A stretch of 64,000 bases of DNA, from assembly GCA_036924085.1 (NCBI GenBank), contig JAVGWX010000007.1, forward strand, positions 77,633,448-77,697,447, given 5' to 3'. The notes under the pieces are model-generated. The model was not told the origin of the DNA. It did no database searches and saw only the letters and a list, made by a program, of their open reading frames with translations. The DNA is from Ariolimax columbianus. Lineage: Eukaryota; Mollusca; Gastropoda; Stylommatophora; Arionidae. The number at the start of each line of letters is the position of its first letter. Position 1 is the first letter of the stretch. Of the stretch, positions 35,626-48,476 are shown piece after piece. The translations under genes and the position numbers were made by a program.

Positions 35626-38059
35626 AAAAATGTTCTAATTAGATGTTCTCCCCTCTGTTCACTCTTGTGCCCTGTCCCACTGAATAATATCTTTGCAAGA
35701 CCAAAGACGTATATATTTTATTGTTCCTTATCGTTAACCACTTCTACTGTTTCTTTTCTAGTTTTACACAAGATTTTCATACGTGACACCCATATCCTGT
35801 TTTATGCCATAATTATTTGAAGATTTATCCTCAATCTGGTTGCCGTTAGCTTTTCATCATGTTTTTATATGGTTTTCAATTGTAAAGATTCATCTAGAGT
35901 CTTGTCAAATGATGTTTTGGTTGCAGCACCTGAAACAGTTTATAAGAAATAAAATTTGACTCTGATCCTTTATGGCATACATCAGGGTTCTCAAACTCGT
36001 GGATTGCAAACCCATTTTCTGCTGCCCTAGACTTGATTGACATTTAAGTACATGATAAGGGATAATAAAGATTAGGCTAGAATGTAGGTCATTATGTACT
36101 ACTTATATATAATTATAATAGACATTTTTAGATGTCAAACAAAATTAAATTACGAAATTGGAAAGGTTTATAATTTGAATGTCTGGCTGTCTACAACAAA
36201 CTGGATATCCATTGACCAAAGCATGTTGATACAGCTGTTTTAAAATTTGTTACTATAATTATTTTTGTCATTTAAAATAGGGAACTATGTATGTAGAGTA
36301 CCACACAAGGTTAATGAATCATGGTGCAGTTGACAACTTTATGTAATTTTGATTTGTATCACTGTTCTGGGATTAATATGCATGCATAATGCGTAAACAA
36401 AGTCAAATTTGTATAATTAATTAGAAGAAACACGTGTGCATGGTGTAGTGCACATTTCTGGAAATGGTGTAGATAAATGTCTGAATTTGACTAAACTCTT
36501 CATTTTGTGATGTCTTAAGGTAGAACAACCTCCAGCAAATATTTAATACTGGTAATTATGAAATTTTGCACTTTTAGCTAAATATATTTTTGGAAACTAC
36601 ATGCATTGGGACTGCTGCTACAAATAATTGTTGAACTTTTTAAAGTTGTGTTTTAATTGTATATAAATTTATGTGATCACTATTTGCACAATTTTCCTTA
36701 GCAATCATTATTTACACTTGCTTTCTGTGTCTACACGTCTCAAATACTTTATATTCTGAATAAAAGTGTGAAATATTCATAATCTTAATCCTTCAAGAAG
36801 TTAGAAAATGAGAGCTTTGAGCTTGACACTATATAAACCATAGTAATAATGAATATGTCTTTCAATTAAAGCTAGCAGCTTATATTATTTTTCTTGCTAT
36901 ATCATATTTGGTTCATATTTGTCTCTAAAATTCTACATTGCCACTTGTCAATGTCAAAATATATATTAATTTTTTAAGGGATTATTGCTCAGATTTATTT
37001 CAGACAAAACTATGGAATTATATTATGTGAAAAAAGAGGCAATCTACATTTATACACAAATAGAAGAAAAGAAATTTGACCTAGATAAAGTAAAATCCAC
37101 TGAGGTGCACAAAACAGCGATATTAAAATAAATGAAACTCATCATGCCAGAAGACATAACATCTATAACAGAAATCAAGATCACACAAGCCAAGCTAGAA
37201 AATTATTGTGCTAGGAAACCTACCAGTTGAAGTCAGGGAGGAAACCTTGAAGTGCTATGGGCAAACAATACAATACTAAAGAAGTGATTATGTGTAATTG
37301 AATAATTTTGATGTATGCGTGAAACACAAATTTCAGAAATGATCAGAAACATTTTTTTGATGGCAGGTTTCACAAAAGCTCCATCAAAATTCTTGAACTC
37401 TGCTCAATTTTCATGAAGATATTGCAGTTTTTAAGTTTGTTTCATCTACACTATCCCTTGATATGTTTTCAGTGACAAATTCTTGAACATAAGTATTCTG
37501 TCGTTGCAGTGAGCAAATCGCTTTATATTTGTCTCATTGGCAGCAATCAATCTAGCATTATTATATTCAGTGTTACTTGTAACTGATTAAACATACATTC
37601 ATAAGGGAACACATGTCTTAATACTAACTGTAAGTAGATTTAGTTTGAAGAATTATTCATTAGTATAATATATAATAATAGTTGCTCATTGAAGCGAAGA
37701 TGACATTAGACTTGTGCTGATGGATGTGCTCTCATATGATTATAGAAGCCAATCCTGGAACAACAGATTTTGCTACGCCCAGGAGACTCGTGTGAGGAGT
37801 TGACTGTGCAAACGTAGTGCATTCAAAGGCAGTGGCCTTAAAAGCTGCAGAAGTTCAAATTATAGATGAAAACACAAAAGAGGCAAGTGGTATTTTTTAC
37901 AGACGTGTGTCAGTGTTTGCTGCACCGAAAGATCAAAACTACAGACCTAAAGGAACTAAGAGAACTAATCAGCATCATAAATTCAAGAGAGCTCTGATAC
38001 GTTTGATTCCATCTCAGTGTAACAACCACAACAATTGAAAAGCTGATATATTGTTAATG

Positions 38060-38520
38060 AACAGCAGAATCACCACTTTCTCTTACAGAAGAGGAGATTC
38101 GAATTGATTTATAAATACAACTGATAAAAAATATACTTGTTTCGAAAGCCAGCCTGTTCATCTCGCAGCAATTCAATCTACGGCATTTTCCATTTCTGTA
38201 GAATGAACCTATCAAATATGTTTCGATATACTGACAATAACATCATTCCTCTATAATATTACACTGCTGCAGATCTTCTTTCTTTGGCAAACTTAATTGT
38301 ATGGCCTTGCTTCCTTTCAGTCGGTATTTCTTTTCACTCCAACACTTTACCAAATAATTTGTATAACATTCCTGTGGAAGTATTAATGTCTCCCTTAATG
38401 GCTTTAGCTGAGATATCATCTGGCCCGTGCCCACACCATCACTCACGAGCAGTATGGCTTGAAGTTCCACTGTGGTGGGCCTCCCTCAATTAACATGTAC
38501 TTATATATCTGAATATGCCA
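38060..38520 (-). mobile_element. LINE inter-domain/RT N-terminal fragment, antisense
   Basis: Minus-strand frames read KEDLQQCNIIEE (K.DL..C.N.RG motif), then YLIGSFYRNGKCRRLNC and EMNRLAFET (E..GFR). Strongly decayed. Confidence 0.5.
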
Positions 38521-38559
38521 ACTGAATGTCAAGGGGAACCAGTAGAGCCGGCGGAATTA

Positions 38560-40570
38560 AATGTTGAACAAAATGTTCCACCCACCCATAGAGCGAAAAC
38601 ATGCCCCACCAGAAAGCTCACTGAAATCTTCTGCTCTTTGTGGGCTAAGGCGTATTTCCACAAGAAATGAAGGATGTGTCGATAGTACATATTTACAAGA
38701 GAAAATGTAATCGCCGGAAGTGTAACTATCCCGCGGAATTTCGCTATTTTCTTTTGCCGGCAAGATTCTCGAGCGCGTACTGCTCAATTGCCTGAACAAA
38801 CATCTTGAGCTACACCCTCACCTCACGGAAGTCAGTGGAAATTCAGAGTTGGTCGAGGAACTGTAGACATGATATTTGCAGCACATCAGCTTCAGGAGAA
38901 ATGTCGAGAACAAAACCGTGATCTGTATAATACATTCATTGACATTTAAAAAAAAGGATTTGATACGGTCAGCAGAGGTGGGTTACGGCATATCATGTCT
39001 AAATTCTGCTGCTCTGTGAATTTGTAACCGTGGTGAAACAAGTCCATGAGGGCATTCATGCGCTTGGACTTGACAAAGGTAAGACCTCTACATCACTTGA
39101 GGTCAATGACCGCGTGAAACACGGATGTGAACCTGCCCCGACCCTGTTCCGCATGATGTTTTTAGCTATGATACCGTACGCCTTCAAGGATACTGAGTAT
39201 GGCATATGAATAAAGTTCCTCATGGAATGTAGTTTATTCAATACCTGCAGCCAATACCACTCAAGGTGGTGAGTGACACGAAATATGAACTCTTGTTTGC
39301 GAACGACTGCTCTGAACAGTAGCTCAGAACGAATATGCAGGAAGGCACTCCCGATTCTTTCCTGCTTGTTGCCGATGTTGATTTGACTATTAGCACAAAG
39401 AAAACTGAGGTCATGTTCCAACCAGCACCAGGTACAGCGTATAAACGAGCCAGTGGTTACAGAAAGGGGACAGAAATTGCACGTGCTTGAAAAATGTGTC
39501 TACCCCAGAAGCAAGATGTCGAGATCAGTGATTATTTCTGATGATCTGACTAATAGAACAGCACAGACCAGTGCAGCGTTTGGTTGAATGAATTCTTCTT
39601 CTGTGTTCGTTCTCAATCTCCCACTACCAAACCCTGAAAGGGCTTAAGTAGCAGAATATAGTCCAGAAAACGGAATGCGTTGTGTCGTAGTTTACAGCTT
39701 GACTGTGATATTTGCACCTTTCGGTCCAACACATCCGACTTCAGCAATCATTTTTTGAGTACCGGGTTAGCATTCCCTGTTCGATCCCTTCTCCTAAGCC
39801 AGTCTGCCCTGCTGCAGCCTGTTATCCAGGATCACCACGTGGAGGTGTAGAAGGGTCTTGACAGCTCTGGTTCGCTGGCCCTGACGCTAGCTGCTCAGCA
39901 TCTTGATCCCGAATGAGTTCGGCAACGTTGAATGTCTTCCTGACCGCCATTTTCCCCACCCTTCTCTACACATGTGAGTGCTGGATTGTCTACGCTGCAT
40001 GCGTAAGGAGGCAAATTCATTTACTCGTGACGTGTCTGAAACGTTTACTGCATATTGGCTCACAGATAATGAATTGCTATCAAGAGTCAGTATGCCAGGT
40101 ATTCATGCACTTTTGCAAAAACAACAACAAACAAAACAACTGAGATGGACTGGCTACCTTGCTCGAATGTCAAGGCGTCAGAAGAAGCTCCTGTAAAATT
40201 AGCTGACTGAAGGAGGACGATCCAGAGGGAGTCTAAAAAATCGTTTCAATGCCAATCTGAGACAGTTGCTCTGTACTGTTAAATATACATTAACACCTTG
40301 GAAACCTGACACAAAATAATTCAACCTGGTAGGGTGTAGTCAAAAAGTACATTGCAATCGGCGAGGGCTTCGGTGTTCAGGCAGCCTTTGATAGACACTC
40401 AATCAGAAAGTCAAGAGCAGAGGGGAATGCCAGTGGCAGCGGCGGATTATGTTTGCCTGATGTGTCTTAAAACTTTCCACATTGGCTTGATCAGTCACAA
40501 GCACACTCACATACTCCAGGATGCAGTATGCTATACGATGATAATGGGGGTCCTCATCGAAGACAATGGA
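38560..40570 (+). mobile_element. Zinc-finger-tailed LINE, sense, split by a family B SINE
   Basis: Frames in order: IVHIYKRKCNRRKC (near 38690), GRGTVDMIFAAHQLQEKCRE (38865), DLYNTFIDI then FDTVSRGGLRHIMSKF (38920-39005), TNRTAQTSAAFG (39550), interruption 39595-39910, LLYTCECWIVYAACVRRQIH (39970), LRWTGYLARMSRRQKKLL (40140), and the finger YVCLMCLKTFHIGLISHKHT (40448-40510, spacing two residues short of canonical). Same family as 16570-18045. Confidence 0.8.
39595..39910 (-). mobile_element. SINE-like family B, full copy nested in a LINE
   Basis: 316 bp bounded by GAATGAATT (39586-39594) and GAATGAGTT (39911-39919). It interrupts a reverse transcriptase frame that resumes on the other side. 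Same head, core and GAAGAAGAA tail as 34051-34404. Confidence 0.88.
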
Positions 40571-40589
40571 CGAATTGATATATATTTAT

Positions 40590-40750
40590 AAGCCATAATG
40601 GTTTAGAGAGAGCGATACTGGAGAGTATGGTGCCTGAAAAGCGAGACAGAGGCAGACCGTGACATATGCGGAAGTTCTGACCAGAGATCGAAAGTCTTAC
40701 AGATCGGCTGCTGTAATAGCGACGTTTTGCAAAGGACATGCTACATGATG
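40590..40750 (+). mobile_element. LINE 3'-terminal fragment
   Basis: Reads KRDRGRP...., then RRFAKDMLHDDE, matching the end of the element at 45610-46845 (..ALQRTCYAIMMMM). 40760-41200 contains antisense LINE-like debris without a clear frame. Confidence 0.5.
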
Positions 40751-41249
40751 ATGAAAGAAACTCGATCTCTTGTCAATTCTCCAGTCAAGCTCAGGCATTC
40801 TTTGACATCTTTGTGCCATCGCCTTCTAGGTCTGCTTCTGCCTCTTTTCTTGCCCGGCCCCATACCTTCCATTACCGCTCTCTCAAGACCGTTGTCTTTT
40901 GATGTGGCCTAGATTCATGATGGAGTTTATGAACCAGTTGTCCTCTATGTCCAACTCTTGTCGAATGACTGCATTCTACTTTCTTCGGTCCATGGTATTT
41001 TGAAGGCCTTTCTATAACATCGAAGGACTCGATTATCTTCATGGATGTTTGGGTAACTGTCCACATTTCTCAGCACTGTGCTGACACGGGAAAAACCAAG
41101 GTTCTCAAAATAACTATTTTGAAACTGATAACGTCTACACATTGCGACCACGTGACAATTGATTGCAAGGCCAGGTGAAAAATAGCAGCCACATTAAAAT
41201 TGTATGCGTTTGTTTGTTTACTGCGTTTATTTGATCACAGCCGCTATTA

Positions 41250-41410
41250 GTGTGTGTTTTAGCGAGCGCGCTCGCTCGCCTGTTTTTGCGCGCGTGTCTC
41301 TGTATGTTGGTGTTTCTGTGTGCATGTGTCTTTGTGTGTGTTGGTGTGTCTGTGTACCTGTGTTTTATGCATGTGTGTGTGTGTTCGTGCGTCTATGTGT
41401 TCACGTGGGT
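41250..41410. repeat. GT-rich simple repeat
   Basis: Irregular TGTGTG-rich stretch with GCGCGCTCGCTCGCC near 41268. The two overlapping Val/Cys-rich frames here are composition artefacts. Confidence 0.8.
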
Positions 41411-41689
41411 TATTTTATACATCATTTTAACGTCTACACTTTCCACTCATTAGACTTTTTCAGAGAATATTGAACCACTGTTCTGTCCTGTCACACTCTG
41501 GGCACATTCATAGATGTTCAGTATCTCTCAGTAAATGGCGAAGAGTGTGGATACTGATAGTTCATGCAGCTCTTTGATTGTACACACCTATACGCTGATC
41601 TCTCTTACACACCAGTTTGCTCGAAACGTTCGATTTAAAAGATCTGTAGTCTGTGAATTGCTTATTCATTTATTACTGTATCGTCATCT

Positions 41690-42020
41690 AACAGGCGGTC
41701 ATTGACTTCAAACTATCACTCCTATCCATATACAGTGTACTCGTATTGGTGTTCGTGAAGCCATGATGTCAGCTCTTTTGTTGCCCTGAATTCCATAATT
41801 GCCAGGACAGTAGATGCACACCAGGCCCTGGAGGTTTGAAGCCTCAACAACTGCCATCCACTCATATCCTTTTGTACTTTCCGAAGTAAGGATTAGGAGT
41901 CTGACACGATGACTGCCCATGTTAAAGTGGTCCCAGAAAGCCATCACAGAGCTGCAGTCACTGAATTCTCGTACTGACCCACTCCCCGGCGAAGACATGT
42001 CCTCTCTTTAGCCGAGAAAC
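41690..42020 (-). mobile_element. RNase H-domain fragment of a LINE, antisense
   Basis: Minus-strand frame reads WMAVVEASNLQGLVCIYCPG then NYGIQGNKRADIMAS, the C-terminal RNase H motif (PGH.GI.GNE.AD). Catalytic His is replaced by Asn. 42030-42380 shows nothing assignable. Confidence 0.65.
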
Positions 42021-42379
42021 CACAATTAGACATCTCACTGCGTGACACCGATTCATCACTATATAAATATAATGATATCACTATACTGCATGTTGACCTT
42101 GTTAACCTCGATCTCTGTCCTCCAGTTGCACCTCTCCTGCATTCCCTGCCAAGGGTTGATTACTCTGTGCTGATCACCATTTCCCGTGACTATCGCTTCC
42201 ACTATGGTTGAGTCCAACATGAAAAATTAATAAAAATGTCTCCAAGTAATAAGTCTAGATGGTAAAGACATAAGACAGCTTCGCAATCTGTACTGGGAAT
42301 AAACTGCTACAGTAAAATCAGGAAAGTTTGCTCTCCAAGTATAGATGTGAAATGAGGAGTGAGGGACGTGTGTTATCCC

Positions 42380-43265
42380 CTTGTCTTTTTAATATATACA
42401 CATAACAAATATTCAAACAGATAGAGGGGGATGCCAGGGCTTGTCATTGGAGGAGTGGCAATGAATAATCTTATATATGCGGATGATACAGTTTTCATGG
42501 CAAAAAGTGAGCAAGAATTACTGGAGCTTGTGACAACAATATACACAATGAGTCAAGAGTTTGGATTGGACATAGACATAAATAAAACAAAGACTGAAAA
42601 GTGACAAGAAACCATGTATGCAGATACAAATAAAAGATCAACTATGTGAACAGGTACATAGTTTCTCCTATCTAGGTCATATAATAACGAAAGAAGGCAA
42701 CTATGAAAAAGTTATCAGAAAGAGAATAGACGTGGTCAAGATGGTTTTCGGCAACATGCAACACGTACTGACATCCAAACAGATAAAACAGAATTTGAAA
42801 ATGAGAATTGTCAGGTGTTATGTTTACTCGTCACTACTTTATGGTGCAAAAACATAGACAGTGAATAACAAGTTGGAAAAAGAGTATTGAAGCCTTTATT
42901 GAAGAATGGATCGCATTTCTTGGAAAGAGAATAAAACATATTTGGAAGTATTGACAAAGTTTGGAATGAAAAGAAAATTAATAACCGAAATCAGGGTTAG
43001 GCAGTTACGTTATTTTGGTCATATAACAAGACATACTTCCTTGTTGAACACTATACTGGAGCGTAGGGTGGAAGGCAGTCGTTCAAGAGGCAGACGACGC
43101 TTGGAGTGTGTTGATAACATCAGGAGATGGACTAACAAAAAGGATCTCAGATTGAACCATTACGGCAACAGATAGAGCACACCGAAGAACCATCGGAAAA
43201 GACATTCGATGCGGAGATGGCACTGTAACTGAACAAAATATATTCCTTGTAAATCGCAAACTCTA
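42380..43265 (+). mobile_element. LINE reverse transcriptase to C-terminus, sense
   Basis: Frames: LIYADDTVFMAKSEQELLEL (catalytic YADD intact, near 42480), VHSFSYLGHIITKEGNYEKV (42650), VYSSLLYGAKT (42825), RQLRYFGHITRHTSLLNTIL (43000), and GSRSRGRRRLECVDNIRRWT (43075). Only a few stops separate the pieces, so it is a fairly young copy, truncated before the catalytic palm. Confidence 0.8.
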
Positions 43266-43599
43266 AGTGATATTTGAAGATTATGTCTTTCATTGGTTTT
43301 GATGTAAGTCTGTTTCCACTGAATATTGTTGCGAGCCATTTTTAAAATCTTCTTCTGAAAAAAATAATAAAAGACTGGTGTGACACTTCTAGAGTATACA
43401 TTGGATTGCGCGCCATAATGCCGGTTTCAGATCACGCCAATTGAAAGACATAACGCTAAAGATAAAGATAAACTTACTTATCGTTTTGGAAGACAACTTC
43501 ATTTCTGGTTGTGCCTTCTTGTTCTTTGTACTTTGAAGAAAAACACTTGTGTTAGTCTTACTTGGAATCCTGGTATTCAAACGAGCATATTTAATGTCT

Positions 43600-43937
43600 G
43601 TTGCCACGTAGCCGAAGGCTTCGGCTATGCGTAGTAGGTGTTTTTAGAACTTTGTACGCCTGGGGGAAGATTCAAATAATTTTAGTCGATTTTTAACTTG
43701 ATTTTTTAAATTTTGTCCAGGCAGAGCCGTTAAGTCTACTATTTTCGATTTCTGACTGCCATGAGATTTTTAACGTGTTCAACACTGCACACGGGAATCT
43801 GGTCTCACTACCAAAAGATCAGGGGAATTTTTACCAGAAGATCCACGTGAAAAAAATTCCGGTCTCCGCCATGATTCGAACCCGCGACCTCCGGCACCCG
43901 AGGTGAACACCTTACCTCAAGACCACTGAGCCCCCTT
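43600..43937 (-). mobile_element. tRNA-derived SINE family 3
   Basis: On the minus strand it starts GGGGGCTCAGTGG (A box GGCTCAGTGG) and has GCGGGTTCGAATC (B box) about 45 nt later. The tRNA-like head, including CACCTCGGGTGCCGGAGG, is well preserved. The body is about 260 bp of unique sequence ending at a hairpin with 9-bp arms (TAGCCGAAG / CTTCGGCTA, 43612-43630). Only copy in the window. Confidence 0.75.
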
Positions 43938-43964
43938 TTTTATTCTAATTTATCCATTCCTTTG

Positions 43965-44157
43965 ATTATCTTATAAACCTGTATTAAATTACCTCGAATG
44001 CTTTTTTTCTGAGTCTGTCCTCATAACTGCATTTCTGGAATCCCACTATCAGCTGTGTTGCTCTTCTTTGTATCCTTTCCAACATGTTTATATCCCCTCT
44101 ACGGTAAGGACTCCACACCTGTACACAGTACTTCAAAGTCCAACTAATTCTTTATAC
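43965..44157 (-). mobile_element. L2/CR1-like fragment, antisense, cut by another LINE
   Basis: Minus-strand equivalent of the KALVRP..EYCVQVW..Y.. [11 protein letters not shown] segment of 55740-55930. It stops exactly where the next element's TTCTTCTTC end begins at 44158. Confidence 0.7.
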
Positions 44158-45597
44158 AGTTCTTCTTCTTCGTACGCTGTCAGACGTCAACCTGTATTTT
44201 TTCGAAAAAAGCAGCGGTCATCCTGAGGCTGTCGACACTGCCATAGATCTTGTCTAGTGTTGCCACTGGTGATGACCACATGTGCTTTCTCTGGTCCTCG
44301 TATTTCGGGCAGTTTTGCAGCAGATGTTCAGCGGTCATTTTTCCGGTACCACAACTGCATTCGTCAGTGCCACCTATCTTCAGTTTATTGAATAGGTGGT
44401 ACCTCAGTCTGTTGTGGCCTATGCGGAGTCTGAAGACCACGACCTGCTCTATTCTGTTCAATTGGTAATAGGCATCATTTTTTGTGTAGCCAGTATGTTC
44501 TGTTTCCCATTTGGCCAAGTATCAGGCTCTAATGAGCCTTTTTGACTCTTCATAGGTCACACTAGAATCTGGTTGTGGTAGTCTTGCACCTTCTTTTGCC
44601 AGTCTGTCTGCCTCCTCGTTGCCTTGGATGTTTCAATGGGATGGAGCTCACTGTACCACTACTCTTTTTGGTGCGGTCTGCTGGCATAGTTGACAGAGTA
44701 CTGCTCTTAAATCATTAAGTTCAGTATTTTTCTGGCTTTTAATTGCTGTGACAACGACCAGGGCATCTGTAAACAGGACTATCTGGCTTTCATTTCTGTT
44801 GCTTGTTAGCATTGCTTCTGCTGCAGCCCTCAGTGTCTCTGTCTCCGCTCTGAAATTGCTTGATTATTTTCCAGTTGCCACTGACAGTGTTATTTTTCTA
44901 CCATTGGGTAGGCTCAGGAATACCCCTGTCTCTCCGTTCTGTGTTGTGTTTGTTACAGAACCGTCGGTGTATGCATGGGTCCAGTCCATGCTTGGGTAGT
45001 TGTTCGTTATGTACCTCAGGGTTATGTCTCTTCTTTCTTTTTCAGTCTGGCTGTTCTTGTTTCTAATACCTGGTATATTTTCTGCCACCACCGGAAATAT
45101 ATGCTGCTTCCAGGTAGGTTTGCGTACAGTGGAGATGGGCTTTGGTGTTGTTAATGTGTTTATAGTGTCTTCGTTCATCTTTGCTTTGGCTATTTCTGCA
45201 AAGTTTTTCCGCTTTAGTTTCCCATTTCCAAATATATATAGTCTCTGGTGCATTGGATGGTATGTCAGTCTTCTGAGTTTCTCTGCTTGCTGCGGGGCTC
45301 TGCAGTCTCTTCTGTCGGTCATGGATTGCAGATTTGTAATCTTTTCAAGTTCTACAATTGGCGTTGACTTCATGCCTCCTGTTATAACTCTCATGGCTTG
45401 ATTTTTAAGTTTGCTAATTTTATCGAAGTTCGCCTCTGCTGCTGTTGTCCATGCCGCAATGCTATACTCGAGAACTGGTCTCACTCTTCCAGTGTACAGT
45501 TTCTTTAGTGTACTTTCGTCTGCTCCCCAGCTTGTGCCAGCAAGTTTCCTCATGATTGCCATTCTTTTTCTGGCTGTCATTCGGCTATGCTAGCAAG
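44158..45597 (-). mobile_element. RNase H-encoding LINE, antisense, 3' 1.4 kb
   Basis: The minus-strand frame 45580-44864 covers the RT thumb (LYTGRVRPVLEYSIAAWTTA) and enters RNase H at DWTHAYTDGSV. After a frameshift near 44864 come AETETLRAAAEAML, FTDALVVVTAI and NIQGNEEADRLAKEG, so all four acidic RNase H residues (D, E, D, D) are present. It ends [35 protein letters not shown] and FFEKIQVDV-stop. Two TGA codons interrupt the segment near 44630. The GAA tail begins about a dozen bases after the stop codon, so there is almost no 3' UTR. Other copies: 33493-33555 and 58260-58522. Confidence 0.88.
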
Positions 45598-45609
45598 ATC
45601 TGATTGTAT

Positions 45610-46845
45610 ATCGTTATGAAAAGAAAAGAAATAAAGCTAGACTGTGAAATAAACGAAACGCAAGCAGGGTTCAGGCCAGGAAGAGGCACCTGAGACCATA
45701 TCTTCAACATGAGAAACGTCATCGAGAAAAGCAGAGAATTCAATACAGACCTGTATGCCTGTTTTATAGACTACACCAAGGCCTTTGACTGCGTAAAACA
45801 TCAGCAAATGTGGAACATTATGAAAGATATGGGATTCCCAACACATCTGGTTCAACTAATAGAAACCATCGACAGGGGGCAGCAAAGCAGCCGTCAGAAT
45901 ACATAGTGAAACCTCAGATTGGTTTGAGATACACAAGGGGGTCAGACAGGGCTGCATTCTTTCACCATACCTGTTCAACATATATGCAAAAAACATTATC
46001 AGGAATGTAAATGCAGATCAGATTTCTACAGACTTTGATCCTTTCACAATAGGAGGAAATGAGATACCGGAAATACGATATGCAGACGACACAGTTTTGC
46101 TCTCGAATAGCGCCAATGGCCCAGAACAAATAATTACATCAGTCCAAAAACATAGTGAAGCCCAGAATCTCTACTCGAATACAAAGAAAACAAGGATAAT
46201 GACAACTGATAAGACAAAACTCCAACCTAAAATCGAGATAGTTGGCGAAGAGATTGAAAATGTTGTACATTTTGAATATCTGGGATCAATACTGAACAAC
46301 AATGACTGACTACGGCAATGCAGAAGTTAAGGAGTATGCAGAATCTATGGCATAATACAAACAAAGAACTAAAACGAAAGATACTAAGAACATGCATTTT
46401 TCCTGTGGCAACCTATGGATGTGAAACATGAACGATTACAAAAGCAATAAGAGCGAAGATCGGTGCTTCTGAAATATAGTGCTCCAGAAGAGTTCTAAAA
46501 ATCCAGGAGACAAAGAAAGAAAGAAACAAATCTATCCGACAAGACCTGCATGTGGAGGATAATTGGCTCATAAATGACGCAATGACCCGAAAACTGAGAT
46601 TTTTTGATCACGTCAAAAGACACAACGGATTGGAAAGAGTGGCTATGGAGGGCATGGTCACTGGAAAGAGAGGCAGGGGTGGACCGAGAAGAATATGGAC
46701 TCAGGACATCAAGGAGACACTGAATTTGACCTTGGAGCAGGCCGGAAGACTGACAAAAGATAGTTTCCTACAGACAGGCTGTGATGAGAGCGACGCTCTG
46801 CAAAGGACATGCTATGCGATAATGATGATGATGATATTATAGACA
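45610..46845 (+). mobile_element. LINE reverse transcriptase to C-terminus, sense
   Basis: Ordered motifs: ETQAGFRPGRGT (45660), DLYACFIDYTKAFDCVKHQQ (45750), GSDRAAFFHHTCSTYMQ (frameshifted GCILSPYLFN region, 45945), IRYADDTVLLSN (catalytic YADD intact, 46075), VVHFEYLGSILNN (46265), RKLRFFDHVKRHNGLERVAM (46590) and GKRGRGGPRRIW (46665). It ends in ATGATGATGAT followed by an AC microsatellite (46843-46858). Related to 42380-43265. Among the better preserved elements here. Confidence 0.82.
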
Positions 46846-47289
46846 CACACACACACACAAAAGCAAATACACACACATACACAAAGACGGATCAACAACG
46901 AGAGCTACGAAAAATGAAAGCGAAAGCATCTAAAAAGAATCAAAGGATCGCCAGGAAACAAATCTCATTAGTCACCAGAAGGTTCTCAAGCAACTTCAAA
47001 GCCGAAACCGTGACAGTAAGAAAAGCTACAATAGCCACCGTTGGAAACAAAAAGGCAATACCAGAGACAAAATAGTGTTCCTGACAAATTGTTTCAGTCA
47101 TATTGTCTGTCAGAAACCATTCACAATAATGACCTAGTCCGTCTTGGAGAAACGCAAACGAATTCCAACTCATGTTACCGGTGTGAATAAACAATGGCTT
47201 CCTACCCACTGCAAGACCAATATGAATAAGAAGAGACTATACAAAGAGGACAGAAGTAAAATTCAAAGTAAAATATATGCAACATACGG

Positions 47290-47560
47290 AGAAGTATAGA
47301 CGATGATTCAAATCATCAGAAACATGGCTAAGTGAACCCTCGGAAATTGATATAACAGATACACACTACTCCATATAAACGATAGATGAAGTGACACTAT
47401 TCAGATTACTTACAGGCCATTGCAGATTCAGACAACATCCTCTTAATAAATTAAATATAGGATACTCAGAAATGTGTCGCTGTGGAACAATAGACAAACT
47501 GTGGAACATGTTATTCAAGCCTGTTGACGCTTGTGAAAAGAACAAAGCGACAGCATGATT
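47290..47560 (+). mobile_element. RNase H-type LINE C-terminal fragment
   Basis: Plus-strand frame reads VTLFRLLTGHCRFRQHPLNK, LNIGYSEMCRCGT and KLWNMLFKP, the terminal FRL.TGHC...C.CG...EH.L..C signature with the His lost. 46860-47290 holds no assignable feature. Confidence 0.65.
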
Positions 47561-47799
47561 CTCCAACCCAGATAAACTATATTGAGAGGAGAAACGGCAG
47601 AGACGGACCGCCGAGTCGATAACGTGGTCATCTCATAGTAAACGACGAAAACTGAGATGTACAAAACAGTAACAGGGTCCAGAGTAGTTTTCTGTTTTCT
47701 TACTGGCACATTTTGTTTAAACAGCATATTGTGGTAATTAATTTTTTTGCCGCTCATTTTCTACCCTTGGGTCTAGAAGTTGACCAGAAAGAGCGCCAG

Positions 47800-48475
47800 A
47801 ATATTATATCCGCTGTCTTTCTCTTGACCTGATTCCCGTCTAGTCAATGGTCTCTTATAGAATATATTGTGCTGTCATTCCAGCAGATTTTGGATCTAGA
47901 TCCCTGACTTTGCCGCTTTGGCTGATCTTCTTTCTGCAGACATGGAAAACCCACCGAAGATGAGATTTCTCCTCTCGAGTCTGTAAAGGCTGGGTTTCGA
48001 GATCGTGTCTTATTGTCTAACTGTGAACCTTGTCTCTCCTTGTTACATGCATCACCTTCCATTTGATGGAGCTGCTCTTTCGGTTGATCTCTTTTTTTGT
48101 CATGAGTTAATGAACACTCCCGATTTCAGGTTCTGGCCACTTTCATTTGCTTGAATGAACCTTTCCTCACGATGGCATAATCAATAATGCATTTATCTTT
48201 CCTTGTCTGTTCACATCCATATATGCCCTTGGCTGGAAGCTTTGTGTTTGTGCTACCCATATTTTTCTCGCTGCATAATCGTAGGGGCGTCTTTCATTGC
48301 CATTTAACAAATTTTCATCGCAAATCTTAATCATTCTATCCCATCTAAAGTGATCTTTTCCAATTTGGGCATTGGAGTCTAGAAGAATATTAATTGCGTC
48401 GTGACAATTGTCTAAGCAGCTCAAATAACTCTTCTTTGACATCTGCTCTATCCCCTTCATTCCGTGCATAAAAAA
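47800..48475 (-). mobile_element. Probable LINE endonuclease/linker fragment, antisense
   Basis: Minus-strand frame from 48478 reads INILLDSNAQIGKDHFRWDR (compare GD.NA.IG in retroelement endonucleases), then RRPYDYAARKIWVAQ. The lower part (HQMEGDACNKERQGSQ) has no clear motif. Assignment rests on one motif and general layout. Confidence 0.45.
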
Positions 48476-48476
48476 C

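Noticed and set aside
37817..38038. 73-aa frame in the gene A 3' flank
   Set aside because: No motif, no splice or promoter context, and no similarity that I recognise. Left unannotated.
41204..41473. Cys/Val-rich frames suggesting a secreted peptide
   Set aside because: They come from a GT-rich simple repeat and have no start context or homologue recognised.
45000..45401. 133-aa hydrophobic plus-strand frame resembling a membrane protein
   Set aside because: It is the antisense shadow of the reverse transcriptase/RNase H frame on the minus strand.
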